Source: Paludibacteraceae bacterium
GTDB taxonomy: Bacteria > Bacteroidota > Bacteroidia > Bacteroidales > Paludibacteraceae
Direction of reading: 5' to 3'
Length of the DNA stretch: 64,000 nt
Assembly: GCA_017467185.1 (NCBI GenBank)
Contig: JAFTSS010000027.1
Span: 98,034 to 162,033, forward strand
Part shown: positions 46,000 through 58,780 of the stretch, piece after piece
How the letters are laid out: every line of letters starts with the position of its first letter
Numbering within the stretch: position 1 is the first letter of the stretch
Position numbers and translations under genes: made by a program
The notes under the pieces: model-generated
What the model saw: the letters and a program-made list of their open reading frames with translations, nothing else
Databases searched by the model: none
What the model was told of the DNA's origin: nothing

Positions 46000-47604
46000 T
46001 TATTTAACTTCAACACCATCAAGGTAAGCCTTTTTAACAAACTTAATACCTGGTTTACCAAAATATGGTTCAAGTGTACCTTGAAGTTTCACTGCTTTAC
46101 CCAAATTTGTAGGATTAGCAATAACATTCAAACCATCACGAATTGCACCTTTTGGCAATTGAACAGGCATACATTTTGATGTATCTTTTTCATCGGCTGA
46201 TGCTGCTATAATAATATTTGTATTAGTTTCACCTTCAGTGCCAAATACTGCATTATCAGGAAAATTCATACCATCAACAAAACCTACAATATAACCTTCA
46301 ATCCAAACTTGCACACCATTATCTTTTGCTCCTTGATTAGCAAATGCTTCATCAATTGTATATGGATCAGTTTCTGAACCAGCTTCGCCCTCTCCTGGTT
46401 GTTCTGGTTTTGGTTGTTCTGGCTCACCCTCGCCTTTTTCAACCAATTCTACAAAATAAGCATTCATCACCTCTATTTTACCATTATATTCGCCACGAGT
46501 ACCATGAATCTTAATTTTATCACCTGCAGCTAAACCAAGAGATGCGTATGATTGATCATTTTTTGTTTGAGGTGTTGCGGTCAAACCATATACATAAACA
46601 CTACCTGTTTCATCTACCAAATCAAAATTACCATATGTAGTATTGATTGAACCAGAAATAACACCTGTCAATTCATACCAAACATTAGCATCTACTGGTT
46701 TATCAATAAATTCTGCTACTGTAATTGGTGTTGCTTCTCCCACTTCGGGATTTTCAGGATTTTCAGGTTGTTCTGGTTCACCAGCTCCTTTTTCAACCAA
46801 CTCTACAAAATAAGCATTTAACACCTCAACTTTGCCATTATAATCACCACGAGTACCACGAATTTTAATTTTATCACCAGCTTCAAGACCAAGAGATGCA
46901 TACGATTTATCATTTACCGATTGTGGAGTTGCTGTCAAACCATATACATAAACACTACCTGTTTCATCTACCAAATCAAAATTACCATATGTAGTATTAA
47001 TTGCACCAGAAATAACACCAGTCAACTCATACCAAACATTGTCATCTACTGGTTTTTCAATAAATTCTGCTACTGTAATCGGAGTTGCGTCTCCTGCCAC
47101 AACTTCACAATCAATCAAAACACCATCAATTTCTGCTTTTATTGTACCTTTTAAACCCTCAATACCGCAATATTTTTCAAGCGAACCATATACTTTCACT
47201 TTTTTACCTAAATTGCTTGGATTATCAATAAGATTCAATTTACCACGAATATCGTTTGTAAGCAATTGAACTGCAATATACTTACTTGGTGTTCCTTCTG
47301 TATCACCCAAAAGTATATTTGATTTAACTTCAGCAAAACCTGAAGGGTCAAAAATAAATTGATTATCTTGTGCATCAAAATTATATACACCAACAATATG
47401 ACCTTCTACCCATTTATTAGTTTCACCTTGATGCTTAATTGCATCTGAAACAGAATAAGGTTTTTCTTGTGTTCCTGTTGCTGTCGATACAGTATCTTTA
47501 CCATCATTATCACCAGAAACCAAATCACCCAAACTTTTTTGTTCACAAGCTACCATTACAAACAAAGCTACAAACAACGTAGCAAATAATTTTAAATTTT
47601 TCAT
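46000..47604 (-). CDS. Surface lipoprotein with four OB-fold-like domains, two nearly identical
   Basis: Lipoprotein of 534 residues; lipobox VMVAC, Cys near 20. Four beta domains: first ~45-170 (EKPYSVSDAIKHQGETNKWVEGHIVG region), two tandem copies at ~172-275 and ~293-396 sharing TPITVAEFI, WYELTGVISG, NTTYGNFDLVDETGSVYVYG and KIRGTRGDYNGK/KIHGTRGEYNGK, and last ~415-534 resembling the first (DPYTIDEAFANQG; VWIEGYIVGF). Pro/Glu linkers join the domains. The type (DUF6359-like OB domains) accompanies TonB receptors in Bacteroidota; ligand unknown. It is the third gene of the minus-strand locus. Confidence 0.75.
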   Translation of the reverse strand: MKNLKLFATLFVALFVMVACEQKSLGDLVSGDNDGKDTVSTATGTQEKPYSVSDAIKHQGETNKWVEGHIVGVYNFDAQDNQFIFDPSGFAEVKSNILLGDTEGTPSKYIAVQLLTNDIRGKLNLIDNPSNLGKKVKVYGSLEKYCGIEGLKGTIKAEIDGVLIDCEVVAGDATPITVAEFIEKPVDDNVWYELTGVISGAINTTYGNFDLVDETGSVYVYGLTATPQSVNDKSYASLGLEAGDKIKIRGTRGDYNGKVEVLNAYFVELVEKGAGEPEQPENPENPEVGEATPITVAEFIDKPVDANVWYELTGVISGSINTTYGNFDLVDETGSVYVYGLTATPQTKNDQSYASLGLAAGDKIKIHGTRGEYNGKIEVMNAYFVELVEKGEGEPEQPKPEQPGEGEAGSETDPYTIDEAFANQGAKDNGVQVWIEGYIVGFVDGMNFPDNAVFGTEGETNTNIIIAASADEKDTSKCMPVQLPKGAIRDGLNVIANPTNLGKAVKLQGTLEPYFGKPGIKFVKKAYLDGVEVK

Positions 47605-47630
47605 AATTTAAAAGATTTTATCATTAAACA

Positions 47631-48467
47631 TTAATCTAATTTTATTATATCCTCTCTATCTCTAATATACAACTGATAAGGTTCACTTGAAAATTCATAA
47701 TATGAAATTATTCCAACAACATCACATTTCCCAGTAGGAACTTTGTCTGCATAAAAGTTACTATAACCACTAGTACGTACATTGATATAATCTGAACCAC
47801 CAGCCTCGAATTGAACTTTTACATTTATAGTTTCTTCAGACTCACTCCAAGTCAAATCTCCATCAGCATCAGGAAAAATGACATTTTTCAATACGACTAA
47901 AGTACAATAATCTTTAGGACCTAAATTATCTTTTGAATAGATTGGAGTTGGTTGAGGCAAATTCGTTGTATCAGGCACTCCTATTGGGAAAAAGTGTTGA
48001 TCAAAATATTCTTTATTCCAATCCCAACGTCCCATTTGAAAACCATATTTTTCATGCGTTGTACTATCTCCTAATTGGTGATAACCAGCGTATGTACCAA
48101 CCCATAATCCATTTAGTTCAATTATAACTTCTTGTCCTCGTGGCATTGTATTATACAAATTTACTTGGTCTAATGCTAAACATATTGCAGCAGTATTATC
48201 TTGCAAATAAATTGATTTATAAATATTTCCACTTTCATCATCAGCAGTAACAATACCTTTAACCAAATATTTATCTACTATTTGTTTAGGCATAGCAGAT
48301 GGATTCAACAATTTAACATCCTCGATAGACAGCATAGTCCAACCTGCATTAAGACTATCTTCTAACGCATAAGACGGAACTTTATGTGCTGGTTCTGGAT
48401 AATTATTTTGGCACGAAACCACACCTACTAAAACTAAAATAATATATAATATCTTTTTCATAATCAA
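47631..48467 (-). CDS. DUF5689-type surface lipoprotein
   Basis: Lipoprotein of 278 residues; lipobox VGVVSC, Cys near 19. The pattern YLVKGIVTADDESGNIYKSI, LQDNTAAICLALD and GQEVIIELNGLWVG matches DUF5689, an OB-like domain. It lies 13 bases past the receptor, with the OB lipoprotein 26 bases further on, so the three are one operon. The N-terminus may start at 48461 (MKKILYII) rather than 48467. Confidence 0.8.
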   Translation of the reverse strand: MIMKKILYIILVLVGVVSCQNNYPEPAHKVPSYALEDSLNAGWTMLSIEDVKLLNPSAMPKQIVDKYLVKGIVTADDESGNIYKSIYLQDNTAAICLALDQVNLYNTMPRGQEVIIELNGLWVGTYAGYHQLGDSTTHEKYGFQMGRWDWNKEYFDQHFFPIGVPDTTNLPQPTPIYSKDNLGPKDYCTLVVLKNVIFPDADGDLTWSESEETINVKVQFEAGGSDYINVRTSGYSNFYADKVPTGKCDVVGIISYYEFSSEPYQLYIRDREDIIKLD

Positions 48468-48480
48468 TTATTTTTATAAA

Positions 48481-51450
48481 TTAGAAACGGAAACCTACAT
48501 TCAAATAAATAGTTGCTCCATACGCATAGAAATATTTAGAAGGGAAACGATCAAGATATGTAGCTCTATCTGTATATTCATTTTTTGTACTGAAACGGCT
48601 TTGTTCATAACCTCCAGTTTTTAACATTCTATTATTAAGAATATTTGTCGCACTAAGATTAATATTCAAATAATATTTATAATTGATGCGAATAGATTTA
48701 CCTATAGAAACATCAACAGTAAAGCCACCTTTCAATCGTTCTTGTTTACGTATTCTATCCATCAAGAGAATATCTTCTACTTGATCTTTATTATTTCTAT
48801 TAATTGAAATATTATTATCAAAATAATAATCAACAATAGCATTATCCAAATTTACATTTTTCTTGTCCTCTACCCCTAATTTCTCTATAGTCTCTGGTAA
48901 TTGATCCAAATCTGCTATAGCATTATATGTACGACGGAATGGATTAAAGTCCATATATGTGTTTGTGAAATAATTGAAATTAACATCAAAGAACCAATAT
49001 TTTGGATGAAAATAGTGGATACCAATACTTGTTGCCACCTCAGGTGTTCCATCTACATGGAAACCTTTTACATATATAGTTTCTTCTATTTCATTCACAC
49101 CATAATCATCAAAAGGCAAACCATTTTCTGTTGTAATTGTTGCAGTTGGATTAGATGTATAAATATTTTGTCCTACTGCAGCAATCGCATCAATTGACAC
49201 TCCTGCACCTACATTAAATTCAAGACCTACCTCAGCTCCAATATGACGTTTATTAAAATCATACATCGCAAAGTTTACGTATGTATTATACTCATCGTAA
49301 TAGAATGAACTTAATTCTGATGCATTAAGGAACTCTGTCCAATAAAGTGTTACTCGACCATTAACGACAGGGGTACGAACAAAATAACTCAAATCGGCTG
49401 TAAAATAGTTCTCTGGTGTCAAATTAGGAATAACACTTGCTTTTACACGTGGTGAAAAATATGCATTATTTGCCAAAATTGGATTTGTTCCATGCGCAAT
49501 ATTTAATGCCAAAATATGACGTCCTGTAATACGATAATTTACACCTGCTTTCACTGCGTATGTCATAAAATGCTGCATTGGACTCAATCCATAACTATTT
49601 GGAATAGCATAGCGCGCAATCACATTTCCATTAAACATTCCGGCAATTGTATCTAATGATGAACGTCCATTATTCATGTGGCCATCACGCCAGAAATTTG
49701 AGTATTGTGCTTGTGCACCAAAATATACATCGAAATTATTAGCCGAATACGTTGCTTGTGCCCATAATTTTGCATTATTCGCATAAATATCATAATTATA
49801 TCCAAACTTATCACCTACATACACCTTACGATTTGGATTGTTCAAGTCGTTTTGCATGAAGTCAGGATTACCTGGATTATCACGCTCGCCATATTGGTCA
49901 ATATCTAACCAATAATCAGCACCAAGAAGATCATCAACTAACTTGAAGTGATTTGCCATAGTCATCTGAACTTCTAAACCTCCATCCAACTTCCATGCAT
50001 CTGTAAATTTATAATTCAACACTGAGTTGAGTGTTATAACTTGTTGGTCGTTACGACGATTTTCAATCATATAACGACCCGATTTGCCTTGTGCATTAGC
50101 CAAATAGTTGGTTTGATACATTTTGTCCCAATTGATTTGACGATACGACTCATCATTCATCCACAACTGTTTACGTACTTCTGCAGCAGCTTCATTACCC
50201 ATTGTTACATGATAATTTGGCAAATTACGATAATAATCAGGACGTGGGTCGGCAGCTTTATACCAGTTCATAGCTGTACGACCATCCATTTGGTATTTAT
50301 AACCTAATGATGTAGTAAGTTTTGATGCTTCATCAATTTTCCATTCGTGACTCAAAATAGCAATAGGAGTAAACGATTTAACTTGTTTTGCATTACGCAT
50401 CACACCATTTTGATAACCCCAGTTTGCGTTATAATTGTTGTTGCCATAACCTTTACCTGGAATACGCACAAAGAAGAAGTTATCTTTCGGAGTCAAATCG
50501 TATGCCTCTTGTGTAGAACCAGCTTGTTGACCACGATGTGTTGGTGCTCCCAATATGGTCAACGACAACGAGTGTTTATCATTAAATCGTTTCTCTGCCG
50601 CAGCTGCGAATGCCCATGCATCATAGAATGTACCAGCCACATAGCCCTCTTTTGCCCAACGATACGATGCCGACACTGCAAAAGCCCAGCCATTGTTCAT
50701 TAAGCCTGTTGCGTATGTTGCCATTGTACGAGTCGTATATGTACGGTTAGATGCAACTTGACTAACTTTGAAACCTTTACGAATAGCCGATGCCCGCGCA
50801 TTGATATTCACTGCACCTCCTACGTTACCAAATGAGAAAGAATTTGCTTCAGTTGCATTAATAGTCTCTTTTGTACGAACCATATCGTTCAAACCGCCGA
50901 TTTGGCTATATGTAAACCATCCACGTTCTGCGTCATTCATCAAAATACCATTCAAGTAAGTTTGATTGTATTTACCATCCAAACCACGCATACGGAAACG
51001 CATCGAAGAGAACTGATAACCTGCATTTGAGGTAAACACATCGCCTTGCGACGACAACAATCCACTCACATTTTGCGATGAACCCTCTGCATCCAACTCC
51101 TCTTCTGAAATTGTAAGCATCATATCCTCTTCTATAGCCGATTGAGCATTGATTGTTAGATAAATAACACCTACATCATTCTTAGCTGATTGAACATTTA
51201 TAATGCGTTGATAATTGATAACACTTTGTCCAGAAAATACTAATACATCTGAACCAATGTTTGGCGACGACAATTCAAACGAACCGTCTTCATTTGTAAA
51301 TACCTGCTGATTGGTCGAACCCAACGTAACTGTAACTCCAGCCAATGGTTGTTCATCACCTTTCAACTTAACAGTACCGATAATAACATTCTGAGCCATA
51401 AGCCCAAAACTAAAAATCATCGACAAGAAAAACAAACCAAATTTTTTCAT
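48481..51450 (-). CDS. TonB-dependent outer-membrane receptor
   Basis: TonB-dependent transporter of 989 residues, first gene of a four-gene operon. Signal peptide 1-19 (FFLSMIFSFGLMAQN); carboxypeptidase-regulatory-like domain ~20-95 (VIIGTVKLKGDEQPLAGVTV); plug ~105-220 (MRFRMRGLDGKYNQTYLNGI; MVRTKETINA) and beta-barrel to the C-terminal LNVGFRF. The acidic ENDs of the N-terminal extension (SEEELDAEGSSQNVSGLLSS) may contain the TonB box region. Substrate is unknown. It is analogous to the gene at 9770, and both have OB-type lipoprotein partners rather than SusD. Confidence 0.92.
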   Translation of the reverse strand: MKKFGLFFLSMIFSFGLMAQNVIIGTVKLKGDEQPLAGVTVTLGSTNQQVFTNEDGSFELSSPNIGSDVLVFSGQSVINYQRIINVQSAKNDVGVIYLTINAQSAIEEDMMLTISEEELDAEGSSQNVSGLLSSQGDVFTSNAGYQFSSMRFRMRGLDGKYNQTYLNGILMNDAERGWFTYSQIGGLNDMVRTKETINATEANSFSFGNVGGAVNINARASAIRKGFKVSQVASNRTYTTRTMATYATGLMNNGWAFAVSASYRWAKEGYVAGTFYDAWAFAAAAEKRFNDKHSLSLTILGAPTHRGQQAGSTQEAYDLTPKDNFFFVRIPGKGYGNNNYNANWGYQNGVMRNAKQVKSFTPIAILSHEWKIDEASKLTTSLGYKYQMDGRTAMNWYKAADPRPDYYRNLPNYHVTMGNEAAAEVRKQLWMNDESYRQINWDKMYQTNYLANAQGKSGRYMIENRRNDQQVITLNSVLNYKFTDAWKLDGGLEVQMTMANHFKLVDDLLGADYWLDIDQYGERDNPGNPDFMQNDLNNPNRKVYVGDKFGYNYDIYANNAKLWAQATYSANNFDVYFGAQAQYSNFWRDGHMNNGRSSLDTIAGMFNGNVIARYAIPNSYGLSPMQHFMTYAVKAGVNYRITGRHILALNIAHGTNPILANNAYFSPRVKASVIPNLTPENYFTADLSYFVRTPVVNGRVTLYWTEFLNASELSSFYYDEYNTYVNFAMYDFNKRHIGAEVGLEFNVGAGVSIDAIAAVGQNIYTSNPTATITTENGLPFDDYGVNEIEETIYVKGFHVDGTPEVATSIGIHYFHPKYWFFDVNFNYFTNTYMDFNPFRRTYNAIADLDQLPETIEKLGVEDKKNVNLDNAIVDYYFDNNISINRNNKDQVEDILLMDRIRKQERLKGGFTVDVSIGKSIRINYKYYLNINLSATNILNNRMLKTGGYEQSRFSTKNEYTDRATYLDRFPSKYFYAYGATIYLNVGFRF

Positions 51451-51524
51451 ATTTTATAGATATATAGATATTAGCAACGAGACACGAGATATTAGACATA
51501 CTCGCCTTGCTCATTTATTATTTT

Positions 51525-51618
51525 ACAACTCCCTATTCCCTATTCCCTATTCCTTATTCCTTATTCCCTATTCCTTATTCCTTATTCCCTATTCCTTATT
51601 CCCTATTCCTTATTCTTG
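51525..51618. repeat. Heptamer array CCCTATT/CCTTATT
   Basis: About twelve tandem seven-base units (CTATTCC, TTATTCC) that run into the coding end of the TRIC-like gene. The same units form the larger array at 60966-61202. Before it, 51473-51500 has ACGAGAC heptamers. Confidence 0.9.
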
Positions 51619-52271
51619 TGCATATCCATATCAGCCCCATCGGTATGATCACCCCGCAATGTTGGCAATGCAATATGATAACGAGCAGCAATGATACGTA
51701 TAATAATTACCGACACAGCCGAAATTATCTGAGTAAGCACTGGAGCTAATCCCATACGCATACAAACCCAATATATACAACCACCTAAAACACAAGCAAT
51801 AGCATACAATTCAGAACGGAATACAAGTGGCACCTCATTTATCAACGTATCGCGCAACATACCTCCCGCAGCACCAGTAAGTGAACCCATTATGATAGCA
51901 ACCCACATCGGTTGATCAAATGCCAACGATTTTTCTACACCTACAACAGTAAACAAACCCAAACCAATGGCGTCAAATATAAATATGGTATTATTCAAAT
52001 GCACGAGATATTTACTGAATATCAACACAAAGAACAACGAAAATATGGTTACTATCAAATAAAAACCATTCTGCATCCAAAAAGGCGTAGTACCAAGCAT
52101 CACATCACGCAATGTACCACCTCCAACTGCCGTAACCATACCTACAACAATTGCACCAAACCAATCAAACTTCTTAGCACTTGCCAAACGAATACCCGAA
52201 ATTGCAAACGCAAATGTACCGATAAAATCAATTACCGTAATAAAATCAATAGATTTGTACCAATCAAACAT
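51603..52271 (-). CDS. TRIC/UPF0126-type membrane channel protein
   Basis: Integral membrane protein of 222 residues with seven predicted helices in two repeats. Both carry the glycine-rich G-x-x-G-G-x-x-R-D motif: VTAVGGGTLRDVMLGTTPFW and GAAGGMLRDTLINEVPLVF, as in prokaryotic TRIC (trimeric intracellular cation) channels related to YicG/YadS. Likely a monovalent cation channel or transporter. The last residues (MDMHKNKE) come from the repeat array, as in the FAD gene. Confidence 0.88.
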   Translation of the reverse strand: MFDWYKSIDFITVIDFIGTFAFAISGIRLASAKKFDWFGAIVVGMVTAVGGGTLRDVMLGTTPFWMQNGFYLIVTIFSLFFVLIFSKYLVHLNNTIFIFDAIGLGLFTVVGVEKSLAFDQPMWVAIIMGSLTGAAGGMLRDTLINEVPLVFRSELYAIACVLGGCIYWVCMRMGLAPVLTQIISAVSVIIIRIIAARYHIALPTLRGDHTDGADMDMHKNKE

Positions 52272-52436
52272 ATTTCTTTAGATATTAGTAAATAGTAGCA
52301 AGTAGAAAAATTTACTCACTTCGTTCGTTATATTTTTATTTTATCAAATATTTCTAAAGTATGATTATCCTTCGCATATCCTTCGTAGAGGATAGAAAAA
52401 CATCATTATTAATTATTAATTATTATTTATTAATTA

Positions 52437-52550
52437 TTTCTCATTCCACACTCCTCATTCCTCATTCCACATTCCACACTCCTCATTCCATACTCCTCAT
52501 TCCTCACTCCTCATTCCTCATTCCTCATTCCACACTCCTCATTCCCACAA
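52437..52550. repeat. Heptamer array CTCATTC/CACACTC
   Basis: About fifteen tandem seven-base units (CTCATTC, CACACTC, CACATTC, CATACTC). It reaches into the coding end of the T9SS plug gene at 52525. Confidence 0.9.
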
Positions 52551-53775
52551 GTCTATCATATCTCGCACCAAACGGACGATAATAAACTATTACATCATAT
52601 CTATTTCTACTTTGCCAAAAACTACCCTCTGTCTGCATCACACTCAACTCATCTCTATTTTTAGCTTTCAGTGCATATACATAGTTGTATCCACCTTGTT
52701 TAAGTAACAACGAACGCACATAACATCTCTCCGACAAATCATAAATCATTTCACTATCCGAATTAACCAAATTATAAGTCAAATCTCCAAGAATATACAT
52801 TCTACCTTCTAAATACGGTGTTTCTGCTGGATAATAAAAATGCACCCACATATAATCAGCTTCTGTATCAGAATAATCATTCTTCTGCAAATTTATTACA
52901 TACCCACCATGAGCATCCATTGCATACGCCTCTTGATTGCTTGCTCGTGATGCATCTGCTTCAAGCACCACGTGATACATATCTTGGTCAAATTCAATAT
53001 GGTCAATTCCCGCTCCATACGTATAACGACTCGAAAAATCTATACTACGATACTGATTACCTCCCTCAAAAATCAACTCATCTTTATTCTCGTAACTCAA
53101 TTTATTTCCATTAACGTATGTCGGACGTGTTAAATACGACTCATTATCTAAACGTCCATTTTGACGCACCACAACAATAAAATCCTGCATCATATCACGC
53201 GCACCCACACCATCCACCGTAACATCCAATGCTACCGACTGATAGCGACCATTTAACTCTTTCATTGTCTTTCCATCAACTTCGATATTTATATCAACCA
53301 TCGGTTCTACTACAGAAAAACATGCCGTAGCCACAATTCCATGTTCAAAATCACCATCTCGCGCTATTTGCACTGCATAATTGCCCGATAACTTTAATCC
53401 AACATCATCATTCGGAAAAGTAACTTTATAGTGTATATAATTCACCGTTGTATTCACCGAATAATCATACGTATCAATCAAACCGCCATCAAAACCATCT
53501 AAATACTCCATTGAAGCCAAATCCGACTCATTCCAATACGCATCACAATGCACTATCTTATAATAAAAATTCGATACCTCATAAGTCAACTCATCAAATA
53601 AAACATCAATTTCATCGCCTGAATTTAATTCGATAAAAGGCAACTTCAACTGCTCATTGTTTGGCAAAACTTGCAGTGTCCTTATATTTTCATCAAAAAT
53701 TTGCGTACGATACTGCACTGAAAAAACATTTTTTACAGCAAGCACAACACACAAAACAACCAATAATCGTCTCAT
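52525..53775 (-). CDS. Type IX secretion plug-type protein (DUF5103)
   Basis: Exported protein of 416 residues: signal peptide 1-18. The DUF5103 pattern is seen: QYRTQIFDENIRTLQV near 20-35, FELNSGDEI-like LPFIELNSGDEIDVLFDE, YKIVHCDAYWNESDLASMEYLDGF region and IHYKVTFPNDDVGLKLSGNY. In structural studies a protein of this family (Plug) closes the SprA translocon of the T9SS. This suits the T9SS-sorted protein at 44618. The C-terminus (LVGMRSVE) ends in the heptamer array and may be altered. A minus-strand -7 box TACCTTTG lies at 53854-53861. Confidence 0.83.
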   Translation of the reverse strand: MRRLLVVLCVVLAVKNVFSVQYRTQIFDENIRTLQVLPNNEQLKLPFIELNSGDEIDVLFDELTYEVSNFYYKIVHCDAYWNESDLASMEYLDGFDGGLIDTYDYSVNTTVNYIHYKVTFPNDDVGLKLSGNYAVQIARDGDFEHGIVATACFSVVEPMVDINIEVDGKTMKELNGRYQSVALDVTVDGVGARDMMQDFIVVVRQNGRLDNESYLTRPTYVNGNKLSYENKDELIFEGGNQYRSIDFSSRYTYGAGIDHIEFDQDMYHVVLEADASRASNQEAYAMDAHGGYVINLQKNDYSDTEADYMWVHFYYPAETPYLEGRMYILGDLTYNLVNSDSEMIYDLSERCYVRSLLLKQGGYNYVYALKAKNRDELSVMQTEGSFWQSRNRYDVIVYYRPFGARYDRLVGMRSVE

Positions 53776-53985
53776 AACAACTATTGCAAAAATATTATAA
53801 ATCTCATTATCAGCTCTTTAACACCTCTTGTATCACAAAGAAGCAAATCTTTGCAAAGGTAATAAAAATAATTCATAAAACACACCAGATAAACAATATA
53901 TTTTAACAACAATAACATTTAACATCCTTTTAAGTCTATTTATCAATAAATTACACCCTACAATAAAAAAAGTAAAACAAAAACA

Positions 53986-54016
53986 TTTGTTAAATAACAA
54001 TATTTTTGTAACTTTG
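53986..54016 (+). promoter_or_regulatory. Promoter of the carboxynorspermidine dehydrogenase gene
   Basis: TTTG (53986-53989), 19 bases, TAACTTTG (54009-54016). A heptamer array (54043-54095: CCTATAA CCTTTAA CCTCTAA CCCCTAA ACTCTAA) fills the leader up to the ATG. Confidence 0.78.
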
Positions 54017-54101
54017 CATTCTGTATAACAATAAAAAGGTTCTAACCTATAACCTTTAACCTCTAACCCCTAAACTCTAACCTTTAACCTCATATACAAC
54101 T

Positions 54102-55304
54102 ATGTCAAAAGTATTGATTATCGGAGCAGGTGGCGTTGGCACCGTAGTTGCTCACAAAGTAGCCCAAAACACTGATGTGTTCACTGAAATCATGTTGGCA
54201 AGCCGTACAAAAAGCAAATGCGACCGCATCGCCGACGATATTCTTAAACGCTATAACGTAAAAATCCAAACAGCACAAGTCGATGCCGACAACGTAGAAA
54301 ACCTCGTTGCTCTATTCAAAAGCTTCGGCCCTAAAATCGTAATCAACGTTGCTCTACCTTATCAAGACCTCACAATCATGGAAGCTTGTCTTCAAGCTGG
54401 TTGCAACTATCTCGACACAGCCAACTACGAACCTAAAGACGAAGCTCACTTCGAATACTCTTGGCAATGGGCTTACCACGACCGTTTCAAAGAAGCTGGC
54501 CTCTGTGCTATCCTCGGTTGCGGATTCGACCCAGGTTGTTCGGCTGTTTACACTGCTTACGCAGCTAAACACCACTTCGACGAAATGCACTACCTCGACA
54601 TCGTCGACTGCAACGCTGGCGACCACCACAAAGCTTTCGCTACTAACTTCAACCCTGAAATCAACATCCGCGAAATCACTCAAAACGGACGCTATTGGCA
54701 AGATGGTAAATGGGTTACTACTGGTCCACTCGAATTCCACCAACCTATCACATACCCTGAAATCGGCCCTCGCGAATCATACCTCCTCTACCACGAAGAG
54801 TTGGAATCTCTCGTTAAAAACTTCCCAACTATCAAACGCGCTCGTTTCTGGATGACATTCGGACAAGAATACCTCACTCACCTCCGCGTAATCCAAAACA
54901 TCGGTATGGCTCGTATCGACGAAATCGACTATAACGGACAAAAAATCGTGCCTCTCCAATTCCTCAAAGCCGTGCTCCCTGCACCTGAAGAACTTGGCGA
55001 AAACTACACAGGCTACACCTCTATCGGTTGCCGCATCCGTGGTATCAAAGACGGCAAACCACGCACTTACTACATCTACAACAACTGCTCTCACCAAGAG
55101 GCTTACCGCGAAACTGGCACTCAAGGCGTTAGCTACACAACAGGTGTTCCTGCTATGACTGGTGCCTACATGTTCCTCACAGGCGAATGGACTGGCGCCG
55201 GCGTATTCAACGTAGAAGAATTCAACCCAGACCCATTCCTCAAAAAAGTAGCCGAAAGCGGTCTCCCTTGGCACGAAGTAATCGACGGCGACCTCGAACT
55301 CTAA
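54102..55304 (+). CDS. Carboxynorspermidine dehydrogenase (saccharopine-dehydrogenase-like)
   Basis: NAD(P)H-dependent enzyme of 400 residues that reductively joins aspartate semialdehyde and a diamine to carboxy(nor)spermidine, in the alternative polyamine pathway typical of Bacteroidota. The Rossmann motif is VLIIGAGGVGTVVAHKVA near residue 4; ASRTKSKCDRIADDI follows, then NYLDTANYEPKD and the active-site AILGCGFDPGCSAVYTAYAA. Strongly biased codons suggest high expression. The decarboxylase partner (nspC) is not in view. A saccharopine dehydrogenase is a less likely alternative. Confidence 0.85.
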   Translation: MSKVLIIGAGGVGTVVAHKVAQNTDVFTEIMLASRTKSKCDRIADDILKRYNVKIQTAQVDADNVENLVALFKSFGPKIVINVALPYQDLTIMEACLQAGCNYLDTANYEPKDEAHFEYSWQWAYHDRFKEAGLCAILGCGFDPGCSAVYTAYAAKHHFDEMHYLDIVDCNAGDHHKAFATNFNPEINIREITQNGRYWQDGKWVTTGPLEFHQPITYPEIGPRESYLLYHEELESLVKNFPTIKRARFWMTFGQEYLTHLRVIQNIGMARIDEIDYNGQKIVPLQFLKAVLPAPEELGENYTGYTSIGCRIRGIKDGKPRTYYIYNNCSHQEAYRETGTQGVSYTTGVPAMTGAYMFLTGEWTGAGVFNVEEFNPDPFLKKVAESGLPWHEVIDGDLEL

Positions 55305-55322
55305 TAAAACACATTAATAACT

Positions 55323-55363
55323 ATAAAAATCCGTTTCTCACCACAAGAGAAACGGATTTTTTC
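55323..55363 (+). terminator. Terminator of the carboxynorspermidine dehydrogenase gene
   Basis: AAAAATCCGTTTCTC ... GAGAAACGGATTTTTT, a perfect 15-bp stem with T-run. CCTCATT heptamers follow at 55366-55390. Confidence 0.9.
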
Positions 55364-55409
55364 ATTCCTCACTCCTCATTCCTCATTCATAATATTTCTC
55401 ATTAAAAAA

Positions 55410-55441
55410 TTTGCTCATATCAAAAAAATATACTACCTTTG
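55410..55441 (+). promoter_or_regulatory. Promoter of the thiamine operon
   Basis: TTTG (55410-55413), 20 bases, TACCTTTG (55434-55441), with transcription predicted to start just before the riboswitch. Confidence 0.88.
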
Positions 55442-55447
55442 CACCCG

Positions 55448-55549
55448 AACTCGAATGGTGGTGTCCGGTAACGCCTCTTCAGGCTACCGTGGCTGAGATT
55501 ATACACATTGCACCAGTACAGATAATGCTGACGCTGGAAGTTTGGAGTG
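55448..55549 (+). promoter_or_regulatory. TPP riboswitch (THI element)
   Basis: Conserved core elements present: CTGAGA in GTGGCTGAGATTATACAC (55490-55507), and the pyrophosphate-side block GCACCAGTACAGATAATGCT then GACGCTGGAAG. ACTCGAAT (55450-55457) can pair with TTTGGAGT (55541-55548) as P1. The optional arm is GCCTCTTCAGGC. The thiamine genes directly downstream support the call. TPP binding should stop transcription at the hairpin 55555-55597. Confidence 0.92.
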
Positions 55550-55554
55550 TATTT

Positions 55555-55597
55555 AACGTAAATTATCCATTCATAGATAATTTACGTTTGTTTTTTT
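55555..55597 (+). terminator. Riboswitch-controlled intrinsic terminator
   Basis: AACGTAAATTATC (55555-55567) pairs perfectly with GATAATTTACGTT (55576-55588), followed by G and seven T. It lies six bases past the aptamer, the layout of an OFF switch. Confidence 0.87.
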
Positions 55598-55640
55598 AAG
55601 AAAAACGATAAAATTCGTTCATAAAAAAAATACAAATCAT

Positions 55641-55682
55641 ATACCACTATTTAGAGTAAATAGTAACTCAAAAAATAGTGGT

Positions 55683-55684
<2 letters not shown>
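55641..55684 (+). promoter_or_regulatory. 12-bp hairpin covering the thiDE start
   Basis: ATACCACTATTT (55641-55652) is the exact reverse complement of AAATAGTGGTAT (55673-55684), and the right arm ends inside the ATG (55683). It may hide the start codon from ribosomes as a second control layer, or reflect a small duplication. No other copy seen. Confidence 0.6.
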
Positions 55685-58743
<3,059 letters not shown>

Positions 58744-58780
58744 CAACTAAATTAAAAAAATCACATTAACTAAATATATA

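Noticed and set aside
53776..53985. Search for a gene or RNA between the T9SS plug gene and the next promoter
   Set aside because: Only AT-rich sequence and a minus-strand -7 box are visible.
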